The notes beneath the pieces were generated by a model. The model had not been told where the DNA came from, ran no database searches, and saw nothing but the letters and a program-made list of their open reading frames with translations. A stretch of 45,891 bases of DNA from a bacterium. Lineage in GTDB: Bacteria; Patescibacteriota; Minisyncoccia; Phycocordibacterales; Phycocordibacteraceae. The translations under genes and the position numbers were made by a program. Shown here piece by piece: positions 1 through 7,125 of the stretch; position 1 is the stretch's first letter, and each line of letters begins with the position of its first letter. The stretch lies in assembly GCA_023269085.1 (NCBI GenBank), contig JAHFML010000002.1, forward strand, positions 129,266 to 175,156, read 5' to 3'.

Positions 1-243
1 AGTGCGAATCCGACACGCGTCAATGGCGCGGGCTCTGGCGGTTCTTCGACCATCTCATGGACATCAAGCAATGCAACGAGTTGTCTTATCTCTGGACCGA
101 ACGGTTTCTCGAGCACGGCAAAAAATAATTCTTCGGGCACCGTTGTGAATGGTATTACCACACAATCGACGTATACCATCGATTGCGGTGGTATAAAGAA
201 GACGGCAATCGTGAATGTAACCGCAGGTTTCGTGCAGTTCTAG
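1..243 (+). CDS. C-terminal end of a secreted repeat protein (partial)
   Basis: Open frame from the window edge to the TAG at 241-243, giving the last 80 residues of a protein whose start lies upstream. The sequence is rich in Ser, Thr, Asn and Gly and contains a W-x-S-x-N-A-T-S-C motif, then a Y-T-I-D-C motif near the end. From family knowledge this resembles the Ig-like surface repeats common in secreted Parcubacteria proteins, where two cysteines may bridge one domain. No membrane anchor is visible after the repeat, so this end is probably extracellular. A strong terminator follows at once. The exact family and the function are unknown. Confidence 0.6.
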   Translation, partial: SANPTRVNGAGSGGSSTISWTSSNATSCLISGPNGFSSTAKNNSSGTVVNGITTQSTYTIDCGGIKKTAIVNVTAGFVQF

Positions 244-255
244 AAAATATAGAGG

Positions 256-292
256 AGACAGACGCGCCCCGAAGGGGCGCGTCTGTCTTTGT
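256..292 (+). terminator. Rho-independent terminator after the first gene
   Basis: A perfect 15-bp stem (256-270 with 274-288) around the loop GAA, followed by a short T-rich stretch. It separates the upstream secreted-protein gene from uvrA. Confidence 0.85.
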
Positions 293-302
293 GCTGATTC
301 CG

Positions 303-311
303 TGCTATAGT
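303..311 (+). promoter_or_regulatory. Extended -10 promoter of uvrA
   Basis: TGC followed by TATAGT (306-311), ten bases before the uvrA ATG. Transcription would start about 3-4 nt before the ATG, leaving no room for a ribosome binding site. Confidence 0.7.
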
Positions 312-321
312 TAAATGTTGC

Positions 322-3042
322 ATGGCGAAACAATCTAAAAAGATAGAGCACGAACACACGCACGGGAGCGACTGGCTCTCGGTTCGTGGCGCCCGTACGC
401 ACAACTTGAAGAATATCTCGGTCGATCTGCCGCGCGGCGCAATGAGCGTCATCACGGGCCTCTCGGGGAGCGGGAAGTCCTCGCTCGCCTTCGACACTAT
501 CTTTGCTGAGGGTCAGCGACGCTACATCGAATCGCTCTCGGCCTATGCGCGACAATTCTTGAACCAGATGGCGAAGCCGGATGTCGACGAGATCACGGGC
601 CTCTCGCCGGCTATCTCAATAGACCAGAAGAGTCGTTCGAACAATCCGCGCTCTACGGTCGCGACAGTAACCGAGATCTACGATTATCTGCGCGTGCTCT
701 ATGCGCGCGCGGGTCAGCCCTACTGCGTCCATCACGACGTGCCCATCGTGCGTCTCTCGAAAGAGGAGATGATAAAGATGGTCTTTGAGCGCGTCGAAGC
801 ACGCCGCCAAGGTCGAACCTTAAATTCAAATTCCCAAAGTTCGACCTTGGCGGCGAACACTTCGGTTCTCGGGGTCGCAGTTGATAGAAGTACGGTAACT
901 ATTTACGCGCCGGTCGTCGTCGGGCGGAAGGGCGAATATTATCAATTGCTCTACGATTTGCTCGGCAAAGGGTATGAAAAAGTCGTCATCGACGGCAAGG
1001 TGCAGAGCTTGCGCGAGAAGATAATCCTCGATAAGAATAAGCGGCACAGCATCGACGCGCTCGTCGACTCGATCTTCGTGACCGAGTTTGCGCGCTCGCC
1101 GCAGGCCGCGCGCGAGCGGCTCTCTGAGGCGCTCGAGCTCGCGCTCAAGCAGACAGATGGGTTGGTGAAGATAGGGCACGCTGATGGCTCGCAGGAGACG
1201 CTCTCGTCCAAGTTTATCTGCCCGGACGATGGCGCGTCATTCCCCGAGGTCGAGCCGCGCCTCTTCTCCTTCAATTCGCCCTATGGCGCGTGCCCGGCTT
1301 GCAACGGCCTCGGCACCGCAACACTCTTCTCTGAAGAGCTGTGCCCTGTCTGCGAAGGGAAGCGCCTGCGACCCGAAGCACTCCGCGTGTACTTGCGAGG
1401 TACCGAAGCACGAGGACTTCGTAAGTCCTCTTCAGGGGCTGGACTTACGAAGTCCCAACATGGGCTCGGATTGAACATCGTCGACTTCACCTCGCTCTCG
1501 ATTCGTGAAGCAAAGGATTTCATCGATAGCGTCGAGCTCACCGACATGAAGTTCGATATCGCCGCGCCGATATTGAAAGAGATCGAGAGTCGACTCTCCT
1601 TCATGCTCAACGTGGGGCTCGACTATCTGACGCTCAATCGCTCGGCCGCGACGCTCTCGGGCGGCGAGGCGCAGCGTATCCGACTCGCCTCACAGCTCGG
1701 GAGCGGGCTCACCGGCGCCTTGTATGTGCTCGACGAGCCGACCATCGGTCTCCATCAGCGCGACAACGACCGGCTCATCAAGACGCTCCTCACGCTCAAG
1801 GAGCTCGGCAACACGATTGTCGTGGTCGAGCACGATGAGGACACGATTTATTCTGCCGACTATCTCGTCGATATCGGCCCGGGCGCGGGCGTGCACGGCG
1901 GGAAGGTTGTCGCGAGCGGTTGGCTCGATGAATTGCTCACCGCAAAGGAAAACAAAAGTGATTCGCTCACGCTCTCTTATTTGCGTCACGAAAAAGAAAT
2001 CGCCGTTCCCGAAGTGCGGCGCGAGAGCGAGAAGGGTTGGATCCGTGTGCGCGGTGCGACCCTGCACAATCTCGTCAATCAGAATGTCGACGTACCCTTG
2101 GGCAAGCTCGTCTGCATCACGGGCGTCTCGGGGAGCGGGAAGTCAACGTTCTTGTATGACATTCTGCATCGCAATATCGCGGCTCGCTTCACTCGCCGCG
2201 AATCCAAGCTCGAGCATGTCGCTTCGCTCACCGGCACTGAATATCTCGGCCGCGCCGTCCTCATCGACCAGTCTCCCATAGGCCGCACGCCACGCTCGAA
2301 CCCCGCGACCTACACCGGCGCCTTCACCCATATCCGCGACATCTTCGCGGCGACCAGCGAGGCACGAGCGAGGGGCTGGAAGCCGGGCCGATTCTCCTTC
2401 AACGTCCCCGGCGGTCGCTGTGAGGCGTGTCAGGGCAACGGCATGCTGGCGGTCGAAATGCACTTCTTGCCGACGGTCTACGTCACTTGCGATGTCTGCG
2501 AGGGCAAGCGCTTCATGAAGGAGACGCTCGAAGTCACCTACCGCGGCAAAAATATTTACGAAGTACTTCAGATGACCATTGAAGAGGCCGAAGCATTTTT
2601 CAACGACATTCCCGCCATCGCCGAGCGCCTACAGAGCTTGAACGCGACGGGGCTCGAATATCTGACCCTCGGCCAGAGTGCGACGACGCTCTCGGGTGGC
2701 GAGGCCCAGCGCGTCAAGATAGCGAGCGAGCTATATCGCTCTATGCCGATGAAGACGATCTATCTGCTCGACGAGCCGACCGTTGGTCTCCACTATGAGG
2801 ATGTGAAGAAGCTCATCGAGATACTCCAAGAGCTCGTGGCGCGCGGTAACACGGTGGTGGTCATCGAGCACAACCTCGATGTTATTAAAAGTGCCGACTA
2901 TGTCATCGACTTCGGTCCCGAGGGCGGCACGGGCGGCGGTAAGGTCGTCGCGAAGGGCACACCCGAGGAGGTCGCCGATGCGACAGGCTCCCACACCGCC
3001 ACCTACCTCGCCAAGGCGCTCGTGCGGCGAGTGAAGAAATAA
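322..3042 (+). CDS. uvrA: Excinuclease ABC subunit A (UvrA)
   Basis: DNA damage sensor of nucleotide excision repair. It is a dimeric ABC ATPase that loads UvrB at lesions in the cytoplasm. At 906 residues it is slightly shorter than the usual ~940. Visible elements: first Walker A near residues 46-53 (GLSGSGKS), zinc-finger cysteines at 324/327 and 341/344, first LSGGEAQR signature near 445, second Walker A at 601-609, second zinc finger at 700/703 and 723/726, and second signature at 790-797. Two palindromic inserts are translated in frame, at residues 161-178 and about 364-379, both outside the catalytic motifs. The ATG lies ten bases after a -10 box. The stop codon directly abuts uvrC, so the two repair genes are co-transcribed. 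Confidence 0.97.
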   Translation: MAKQSKKIEHEHTHGSDWLSVRGARTHNLKNISVDLPRGAMSVITGLSGSGKSSLAFDTIFAEGQRRYIESLSAYARQFLNQMAKPDVDEITGLSPAISIDQKSRSNNPRSTVATVTEIYDYLRVLYARAGQPYCVHHDVPIVRLSKEEMIKMVFERVEARRQGRTLNSNSQSSTLAANTSVLGVAVDRSTVTIYAPVVVGRKGEYYQLLYDLLGKGYEKVVIDGKVQSLREKIILDKNKRHSIDALVDSIFVTEFARSPQAARERLSEALELALKQTDGLVKIGHADGSQETLSSKFICPDDGASFPEVEPRLFSFNSPYGACPACNGLGTATLFSEELCPVCEGKRLRPEALRVYLRGTEARGLRKSSSGAGLTKSQHGLGLNIVDFTSLSIREAKDFIDSVELTDMKFDIAAPILKEIESRLSFMLNVGLDYLTLNRSAATLSGGEAQRIRLASQLGSGLTGALYVLDEPTIGLHQRDNDRLIKTLLTLKELGNTIVVVEHDEDTIYSADYLVDIGPGAGVHGGKVVASGWLDELLTAKENKSDSLTLSYLRHEKEIAVPEVRRESEKGWIRVRGATLHNLVNQNVDVPLGKLVCITGVSGSGKSTFLYDILHRNIAARFTRRESKLEHVASLTGTEYLGRAVLIDQSPIGRTPRSNPATYTGAFTHIRDIFAATSEARARGWKPGRFSFNVPGGRCEACQGNGMLAVEMHFLPTVYVTCDVCEGKRFMKETLEVTYRGKNIYEVLQMTIEEAEAFFNDIPAIAERLQSLNATGLEYLTLGQSATTLSGGEAQRVKIASELYRSMPMKTIYLLDEPTVGLHYEDVKKLIEILQELVARGNTVVVIEHNLDVIKSADYVIDFGPEGGTGGGKVVAKGTPEEVADATGSHTATYLAKALVRRVKK
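802..855. repeat. In-frame inverted-pair palindromic element in uvrA (group A)
   Basis: Two arms of 17 bp (802-818 and 839-855) are perfect reverse complements around a 20-base spacer. Each arm holds the core AAGGTCGAAC or its complement. The core is itself a small hairpin, AAGGT-CGA-ACCTT. The arms extend into flanking CGCCGCC/GGCGGCG. The element starts on a codon boundary and encodes residues 161-178 of UvrA without disturbing the frame. There is no T-run, so it is not a terminator. Confidence 0.85.
1412..1457. repeat. In-frame palindromic pair in uvrA (group B)
   Basis: A first hairpin GAGGACTT-CGT-AAGTCCTC (1412-1430) and a second GGACTT-ACG-AAGTCC (1441-1455). Their 15-base cores are reverse complements of each other. 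The same pair occurs in uvrC at 3987-4032, including the trailing N3-ATGGG. Confidence 0.85.
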
Positions 3043-4362
3043 ATGGAACGCACTCACCCATCGATAGAGAAACTGCCCGAGGTGCCGGGAGTGTATCTCT
3101 TCAAGAAGGGAAGAGAGGTGCTCTATATCGGCAAGGCGACGAACTTGCGCGACCGGGTGAAGAGTTATTTTGACGATGATCTCATCGCGACGCGGGGCCC
3201 TCGCATCGTGAACATGGTGACCCGGGCCGACCGCGTCGCGCACGAGCCGACGCCGACAGTGCTTGAAGCCTTGGTGCGCGAGGCGGCGCTCATCAAGCAG
3301 TACCAGCCGAAGGCGAATGTCGAGGGGAAGGACGACAAGACCTTTCTCTATGCGGTTATCACCGAAGAAGAGTGGCCGCGCGTGCTCACGGTGCGCGGCA
3401 AGGATATGAAAGTATCGAAGTCTGACTTCGATACTTTGCCGTTCTCGCATGTCTGCGGCCCGTTCCCCTCCGGGCCGCAGCTTCGCGAAGCATTGCGGCT
3501 CATTCGACGCATCTTTCCATTCTACGACACGCCGAAGCCGGTCACGACGACGAGCAAACATGTGCGCGCGAAGATTGAGTTCAATCGCCAGATAGAACAC
3601 TATCCTCGCGAGCTTGATGCAGAAGCGTATCGGCACACGATCCGACATGTCGCCCTGCTTCTCTCGGGAAAAGGGAAGGAGCTCCGGCGCACACTGGAGC
3701 GTGATATGAGGAGGGCGGCGAGAGAAGAGCGGTTTGAGGACGCGATTATCGCACGCCGAGAGCTCTATGCGCTCAATCATGTGCAGGACGTGTCGCTCAT
3801 CAAGGAGGAGAATCTCGCGCACCAAGGTTCGACCTTGAGAATTCTGGGCGAAGGTCGAACCTTGGTGCGCGTCGAGGCCTACGACACCGCGCACCTTGCG
3901 GGGACGAACGCGATCGGCGTGATGGTCGTAGTCGTAAGCGGCGTGCCGAGCAAGCGCGACTACCGTTCATTCACTTTGCGTGGCAAGGACTTCGTAAGTC
4001 CCTCGTCATATGGGGGACTTACGAAGTCCCCCCATGGGCGGCGTATCAATGACGATATCGCCTCGCTCAAAGAGATTCTCGCGCGGCGTCTCGCTCACCC
4101 TGAATGGCCACTGCCAAGCGCCATCGTTGTCGATGGCGGCAAAGCGCAGAAGAAAGCGGCCGAGCAGGTTATTGCCGAGGCGGATCTCGCGATAAAAGTC
4201 GTTGCCGTGGTGAAGGATGAACGGCATCGCCCGCGCGAAATTATCGGCGGTCGCATTGCCGGTGTGAGCGATGCTGACGCAGTGCTCGCGAACAGCGAGG
4301 CGCATCGCTTCTCGCTCGCGCGCCATCGTGCCGCGAGGAGCAGGGGATTGCGGACGAAATAA
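3043..4362 (+). CDS. uvrC: Excinuclease ABC subunit C, short form (UvrC)
   Basis: The nuclease that cuts on both sides of a UvrB-marked lesion. It has 439 residues against about 600 in typical UvrC. Domains: GIY-YIG nuclease (GVY at 16-18, YIG at 28-30), UVR helical hairpin for UvrB contact near 216-245, and an RNase H-like endonuclease with likely catalytic D281, D364 and H428. The C-terminal helix-hairpin-helix region is absent, because the protein ends right after RHRAARSRGL. The four cysteines that bind an Fe-S cluster in E. coli UvrC are also missing; the only cysteine is in a VCGPF motif. Three palindromic elements are translated in frame. The start codon abuts the uvrA stop. Short UvrC is, from memory, usual in CPR bacteria. 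Confidence 0.93.
   Translation: MERTHPSIEKLPEVPGVYLFKKGREVLYIGKATNLRDRVKSYFDDDLIATRGPRIVNMVTRADRVAHEPTPTVLEALVREAALIKQYQPKANVEGKDDKTFLYAVITEEEWPRVLTVRGKDMKVSKSDFDTLPFSHVCGPFPSGPQLREALRLIRRIFPFYDTPKPVTTTSKHVRAKIEFNRQIEHYPRELDAEAYRHTIRHVALLLSGKGKELRRTLERDMRRAAREERFEDAIIARRELYALNHVQDVSLIKEENLAHQGSTLRILGEGRTLVRVEAYDTAHLAGTNAIGVMVVVVSGVPSKRDYRSFTLRGKDFVSPSSYGGLTKSPHGRRINDDIASLKEILARRLAHPEWPLPSAIVVDGGKAQKKAAEQVIAEADLAIKVVAVVKDERHRPREIIGGRIAGVSDADAVLANSEAHRFSLARHRAARSRGLRTK
3409..3437. repeat. In-frame palindrome in uvrC (group C)
   Basis: A perfect 13-bp stem (3409-3421 with 3425-3437) around the loop CTG. It is read as K-V-S-K-S-D-F-D-T-L. A near copy, in the same reading frame, lies in leuS at 21059-21087. 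Confidence 0.85.
3816..3871. repeat. In-frame inverted-pair palindromic element in uvrC (group A)
   Basis: Perfect 21-bp inverted arms (3816-3836 and 3851-3871) around a 14-base spacer. Each arm contains the core AAGGTTCGACCTT or its complement, extended by CGCGCACC/GGTGCGCG. It shares its core with the element in uvrA at 802-855. It sits just upstream of the codons for the RNase H-like domain. Confidence 0.87.
3987..4032. repeat. In-frame palindromic pair in uvrC (group B)
   Basis: GGACTT-CGT-AAGTCC (3987-4001) and a longer second hairpin with 9-bp arms (4012-4020 with 4024-4032) around ACG. The second core is read as G-L-T-K-S, as in the uvrA copy, while the first half is read in a different frame from uvrA. 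Confidence 0.85.
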
Positions 4363-4363
4363 T

Positions 4364-4372
4364 TGCTATACT
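4364..4372 (+). promoter_or_regulatory. Extended -10 promoter of ddl
   Basis: TGC-TATACT (-10 at 4367-4372), only six bases before the ddl ATG. The predicted transcript start coincides with the A of the ATG, so the mRNA should be leaderless. Confidence 0.75.
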
Positions 4373-4378
4373 ACGCAT

Positions 4379-5341
4379 ATGCAAACAGTTGTCGGAGTCC
4401 TGCGTGGCGGGCCATCGCGCGAGCATGAGGTCTCGCTCAAGAGCGGTGCGGCGATTATCGCTCATCTGCCCGAAGAACAGTTCCTCGTTCGTGATATCTA
4501 TATCGACAAGCGAGGGCAGTGGCATGATCGCGGGCGCCTCACGACACCAGAGCGCGCGCTCCGCCAAGTCGACGTCGTCATGAGCGGTCTCCATGGCGAA
4601 TATGGTGAAGACGGCGAGGTACAGCGGCTGCTCGAGCTCTTCGGCGTGCCGTATACCGGGAGCGATTCTTTCGCCTCCTATCTCGCGATGCATAAGGTGA
4701 TGAGCAAGACGCATCTGCGCGAGGCGGGCGTGCTCACGCCCGAGTTCCGTCATCTTGATCAGGCAAATGATGTTGAGAGCGCAACGCATGAGATCATTCG
4801 CAGTTTCAACCAACCGGTCGTCGTGAAGCCCGTCGGCTGGGGTTCGTCGGTGGGTGTGTCGGTCGTCGGGGGCTATGCGCCCGTGCTCGCGGCTATTCAA
4901 GAACTCTTCGCGAGCGGCGCCGAGAGCGTCCTCGTCGAAGAGTACATTCGCGGACGGGAGGCGACGGTCGGCGTCGTCGAGGGGCTTCGTGGCGAAGCAT
5001 TCTACACGCTCCCCGCTATCGAGATCATCCCGCCCGAAGGCGACTTCTTCTCCTACGATGCAAAATATTCGGGGAAGACGCGTGAGATCGCCCCGGGCAA
5101 CTTCTCTCGGGTCACGGCCGAAGAGCTTGGGCGGCTCGCGCGCGTCGCGCATCGGACGCTCGGGCTCCGCCACTATTCCCGCAGCGATTTCATCGTCGCG
5201 CCGCAGGGCATCTATTATCTCGAGACCAACACTTTGCCAGGGCTCACGAGTGAATCGCTCTTGCCCAAGTCGCTCGCCTCGGTCGGCGTCTCATTCCCCG
5301 ACTTCCTTACCCATCTGGTCAATCTCGCGCTCTCGCGGTAG
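4379..5341 (+). CDS. ddl: D-alanine--D-alanine ligase
   Basis: ATP-grasp enzyme that joins two D-Ala for the peptidoglycan precursor in the cytoplasm. It has 320 residues, a normal length. Visible motifs: a GGPSREHEVSLKSG stretch at the N-terminus (family motif GG.S.EHEVS), VVKPVGWGSSVGV in the ATP-grasp core, EEYIRGREATVGV, and the metal/substrate loop LETNTLPGLTSESLLPKS near the C-terminus. The ATG at 4379 is chosen because it follows TGC-TATACT by six bases; an upstream in-frame extension would overlap uvrC. It is 16 bp downstream of uvrC but has its own promoter. Together with mltG in this window it shows that a peptidoglycan wall is made. Confidence 0.95.
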   Translation: MQTVVGVLRGGPSREHEVSLKSGAAIIAHLPEEQFLVRDIYIDKRGQWHDRGRLTTPERALRQVDVVMSGLHGEYGEDGEVQRLLELFGVPYTGSDSFASYLAMHKVMSKTHLREAGVLTPEFRHLDQANDVESATHEIIRSFNQPVVVKPVGWGSSVGVSVVGGYAPVLAAIQELFASGAESVLVEEYIRGREATVGVVEGLRGEAFYTLPAIEIIPPEGDFFSYDAKYSGKTREIAPGNFSRVTAEELGRLARVAHRTLGLRHYSRSDFIVAPQGIYYLETNTLPGLTSESLLPKSLASVGVSFPDFLTHLVNLALSR

Positions 5342-5353
5342 ACTGCTACGCAT

Positions 5354-5426
5354 GGGCCGTTAGCTCAGTTGGTAGAGCACCTCATTTGCAATGAGGGGGT
5401 CGCAGGTTCGAATCCTGTACGGTCCA
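5354..5426 (+). tRNA. tRNA-Ala (UGC)
   Basis: Full cloverleaf: acceptor stem GGGCCGT/ACGGTCC with the G3:U70 alanine identity pair, anticodon loop TTTGCAA (anticodon TGC), T-loop TTCGAAT, discriminator A. CCA is not encoded; the A73 base already belongs to the following A/T-rich hairpin. Confidence 0.96.
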
Positions 5427-5460
5427 CAAAAACAAGGAGCGGAGCGACTATGTTTTTGTA
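5426..5460 (+). terminator. Probable terminator of tRNA-Ala(UGC)
   Basis: ACAAAAACA (5426-5434) pairs with TGTTTTTGT (5451-5459) around a purine-rich 16-base loop containing GGAGCGGAGCGACT. The 3' arm supplies a T-tract. The stem starts on the tRNA discriminator base. Confidence 0.5.
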
Positions 5461-5468
5461 GGATGCCG

Positions 5469-5493
5469 CATTCTTATGCGGCCCACCAAGAAG
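5469..5493 (+). repeat. Post-tRNA repeat, copy 1
   Basis: A near copy of 7075-7100: CATTCT-N-ATGCGGCCCACCAA. Here the 5' side also forms a hairpin, GCCGCAT-TCTT-ATGCGGC, followed by CCACCA, like the 3' end of a mature tRNA. Both copies lie just downstream of a tRNA-Ala gene. Confidence 0.6.
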
Positions 5494-5496
5494 ACC

Positions 5497-5502
5497 TACA
5501 AT
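5497..5502 (+). promoter_or_regulatory. -10 box of the DUF1003-like gene
   Basis: TACAAT five bases before the ATG at 5508, implying a leaderless message. Confidence 0.5.
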
Positions 5503-5507
5503 CAATT

Positions 5508-5888
5508 ATGTTGGAAAACAAAAAGACACTTATTGAACGGGTGACGGTCAACGTGGGGTCGGTCCCTTCGCTTATTCTGCATACCTGCGTGTTCGCCTCG
5601 TTCTTCGTCGCGGCGCTACTCCGCCTTATCGGCTGGGACAGCATGCTCCTCGTGCTCACGACTATTCTCTCGCTCGAGGCGATCTATCTCGCCATCTTCA
5701 TCCAGATGACCGTCAACCGGCACTCCGAGGAGCTCGCCGAGGTGAGCGAGGATGTCGAGGATATCCACGAGGACATCGAAGAGATCAGCCAAGACGTCGA
5801 TGAGATCCAGAAGGATGTTGATGAGATTCAAGAAGACGTCAGCGAGATCCAAGAGGATGTCGAGAAGAGCAGTGTGCATCCATCCTGA
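5508..5888 (+). CDS. Small membrane protein with heptad coiled-coil tail (DUF1003-like)
   Basis: 126 residues. Two predicted membrane segments lie near residues 15-55, with the pattern W-D-S-M-L-L-V-L-T-T-I-L-S-L-E-A-I-Y-L-A that resembles the DUF1003 family. They are followed by an acidic tail of about six consecutive 7-residue repeats of the type E-I-Q-E-D-V-D. This tail should form a long negatively charged coiled coil in the cytoplasm. The start at 5508 is chosen because TACAAT lies five bases upstream and the membrane domain begins just after it. Partners and function are unknown. It sits between tRNA genes and appears monocistronic. The DUF1003 match is from memory and moderate. Confidence 0.7.
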   Translation: MLENKKTLIERVTVNVGSVPSLILHTCVFASFFVAALLRLIGWDSMLLVLTTILSLEAIYLAIFIQMTVNRHSEELAEVSEDVEDIHEDIEEISQDVDEIQKDVDEIQEDVSEIQEDVEKSSVHPS

Positions 5889-5911
5889 TTTCTGGTATGG
5901 TATCCTAGTGC

Positions 5912-5985
5912 GCGCTCTTAGCTCAGTTGGTTAGAGCGTACGCTTCACACGCGTAAGGTCACAGGTCCGAATCCTGTAGAGCGCA
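5912..5985 (+). tRNA. tRNA-Val (CAC) with C55
   Basis: Acceptor GCGCTCT/AGAGCGC, D-stem GCTC/GAGC, anticodon loop TTCACAC (anticodon CAC), T-stem ACAGG/CCTGT, discriminator A, no encoded CCA. The T-loop reads TCCGAAT, so the almost universal U55 is C. Confidence 0.94.
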
Positions 5986-6003
5986 CAGGGAGGTGTTTTG
6001 TGT

Positions 6004-6074
6004 CGGGCCGGAGTATGCCGGTAGTACGCACGATTCGGGTTCGTGTAGACCGGGTTCAATTCCCGGCGGCCCGA
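6004..6074 (+). tRNA. tRNA-Pro (CGG) with unusual 8/14 bases
   Basis: Acceptor CGGGCCG/CGGCCCG with the C1:G72 pair typical of bacterial tRNA-Pro, anticodon loop TTCGGGT (CGG), T-loop TTCAATT, discriminator A. Position 8 is G and position 14 is G instead of U8 and A14. The variable loop has only four bases. Flanking GTGT/ACAC can extend the acceptor helix in the precursor. Confidence 0.9.
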
Positions 6075-6099
6075 CACAGGACATCTCGTAGAGAAAAAA

Positions 6100-6170
6100 C
6101 GGGCTGTAGTATACCGGTAGTACGCGTGCATGGGGTGCACGTAGACCGGGTTCAATTCCCGGCAGCCCGA
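6100..6170 (+). tRNA. tRNA-Pro (GGG)
   Basis: Acceptor CGGGCTG/CAGCCCG, C1:G72, U8 and A14 present, D-arm GTAT-ACCGGTA-GTAC, anticodon loop ATGGGGT (GGG), four-base variable loop, T-loop TTCAATT, discriminator A, no CCA. It is a close paralogue of the tRNA-Pro(CGG) just upstream. Confidence 0.95.
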
Positions 6171-6206
6171 TGAAAATATTTTTTAGCCGTGCTAGGATAT
6201 TCGCAC

Positions 6207-6279
6207 GGGCCATTAGCTCAGTTGGTAGAGCGCGTCATTCGCATTGACGAGGTCAGGAGTTCGACTCTCCTATGGTCCA
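6207..6279 (+). tRNA. tRNA-Ala (CGC)
   Basis: Acceptor GGGCCAT/ATGGTCC with G3:U70, anticodon loop TTCGCAT (CGC), T-loop TTCGACT, discriminator A, no CCA. A TGC-TAGGAT -10 element lies at 6190-6198, eight bases upstream. Confidence 0.96.
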
Positions 6280-6330
6280 CTGGCGTTTCTTTTTTAAATA
6301 CGGTAGCCTCTTGGAGGTAGTTTTTTCTTG

Positions 6331-6336
6331 AGGAGG
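6331..6336 (+). promoter_or_regulatory. Shine-Dalgarno site of the 6341 gene
   Basis: AGGAGG four bases before the ATG. This is one of only five clear SD sites in the window, all of them before small orphan genes. Confidence 0.8.
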
Positions 6337-6340
6337 TTGT

Positions 6341-6907
6341 ATGGGGAAGATACGGTTTTGGTTGTGGCAGATTTTCGGGGGCGTATCAGTGAAAGAAGTT
6401 GAAGAAAGATGTTTCGATCACTGGATTGCTTTTCAATTCTTCTTGGCGTTTGTCGTCGTGCCAGCGATTTGTCGGAAGCTGTACTGGGTCGGGCAACGCT
6501 CGGGGCTAACTACGGTAGGGGAATGGCTCGTGGAGCCTCGTGTGTTGTCGGAAGCAGAGAAGGATCGCTTGCTTGGTGTCGCGCTTGCGACGTTTGTGTT
6601 CGTACACATCGGCGTAGCGGGGGCGCTCTCGACGGGAGTGCGCAGCCGGTTCTTCTTCTTCGCGTTGTATCTTTTGATCTTTGTCGTCATGTCGCTCTTT
6701 CTCCCTTTCGTGAAGAATTGGTCGCGCGACGGGGTCAGTCCGATTGAAACCGTGTTCTCGAATGAGGAGAGAGAACATCGAGCGATCGCCTATGGTGCGC
6801 GAATGATCGCATTCTTTTTCGCACAAGAGGCATGGCTCCTCTTCAAATGCTTTATTGTGCTTGGAAGCGCGGCGGTCATTGTTCTCCCAAGATTCTTTTT
6901 CAACTAA
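6341..6907 (+). CDS. Orphan integral membrane protein (SD-led cassette)
   Basis: 188 residues with about four hydrophobic segments: near 30-48 (after a charged N-terminus), 78-98, 105-125 and the C-terminal 25 residues. No family is recognised. It is started by a perfect AGGAGG four bases upstream, unlike most genes here, and is closed by its own strong terminator, so it forms a monocistronic unit inside a tRNA cluster. The segment near residues 100-125 is rich in Phe. The exact promoter is unclear; TAAATA (6295-6300) or TAGCCT (6304-6309) are candidates. A transferred or fast-evolving gene would fit, but nothing in the sequence shows its role. Confidence 0.7.
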   Translation: MGKIRFWLWQIFGGVSVKEVEERCFDHWIAFQFFLAFVVVPAICRKLYWVGQRSGLTTVGEWLVEPRVLSEAEKDRLLGVALATFVFVHIGVAGALSTGVRSRFFFFALYLLIFVVMSLFLPFVKNWSRDGVSPIETVFSNEEREHRAIAYGARMIAFFFAQEAWLLFKCFIVLGSAAVIVLPRFFFN

Positions 6908-6908
6908 C

Positions 6909-6946
6909 AACGCCGCGCGGCAAAGCCGCGCGGCGTTCAGTCTTTC
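6909..6946 (+). terminator. Terminator of the 6341 gene
   Basis: A perfect 13-bp GC-rich stem (6909-6921 with 6925-6937) around AAA, followed by a T-rich tail. Confidence 0.85.
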
Positions 6947-7003
6947 TTTATCCCACTTGAGCGAACGAGCGAAGGGAAGTAGAGTAGAGAAGTGAGAGAA
7001 ATA

Positions 7004-7074
7004 GGGCCTATAGTTCAGCGGTAGAACGCGTCCATGGCATGGACGAGGTCGGGGTCCGACTCCCCGTAGGTCCA
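7004..7074 (+). tRNA. tRNA-Ala (GGC) with C55
   Basis: Acceptor GGGCCTA/TAGGTCC with G3:U70, anticodon loop ATGGCAT (GGC), T-stem CGGGG/CCCCG, discriminator A, no CCA. The T-loop is TCCGACT, so U55 is replaced by C as in the tRNA-Val at 5912. Confidence 0.94.
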
Positions 7075-7100
7075 CATTCTGATGCGGCCCACCAAAAAAG
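7075..7100 (+). repeat. Post-tRNA repeat, copy 2
   Basis: Near copy of 5469-5493 (CATTCT-N-ATGCGGCCCACCAA), directly after the discriminator base of tRNA-Ala(GGC). The hairpin-forming 5' part of copy 1 is not present here. Confidence 0.6.
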
Positions 7101-7125
7101 TGAGGTATCCAGACGGCATGTTGTG

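Noticed and set aside
3453-3480. 10-bp inverted repeat CTGCGGCCCG/CGGGCCGCAG in uvrC as another palindromic element
   Set aside because: The loop is eight bases and the region codes for the conserved C-G-P-F-P-S-G segment, so the pairing is probably a by-product of codon choice.
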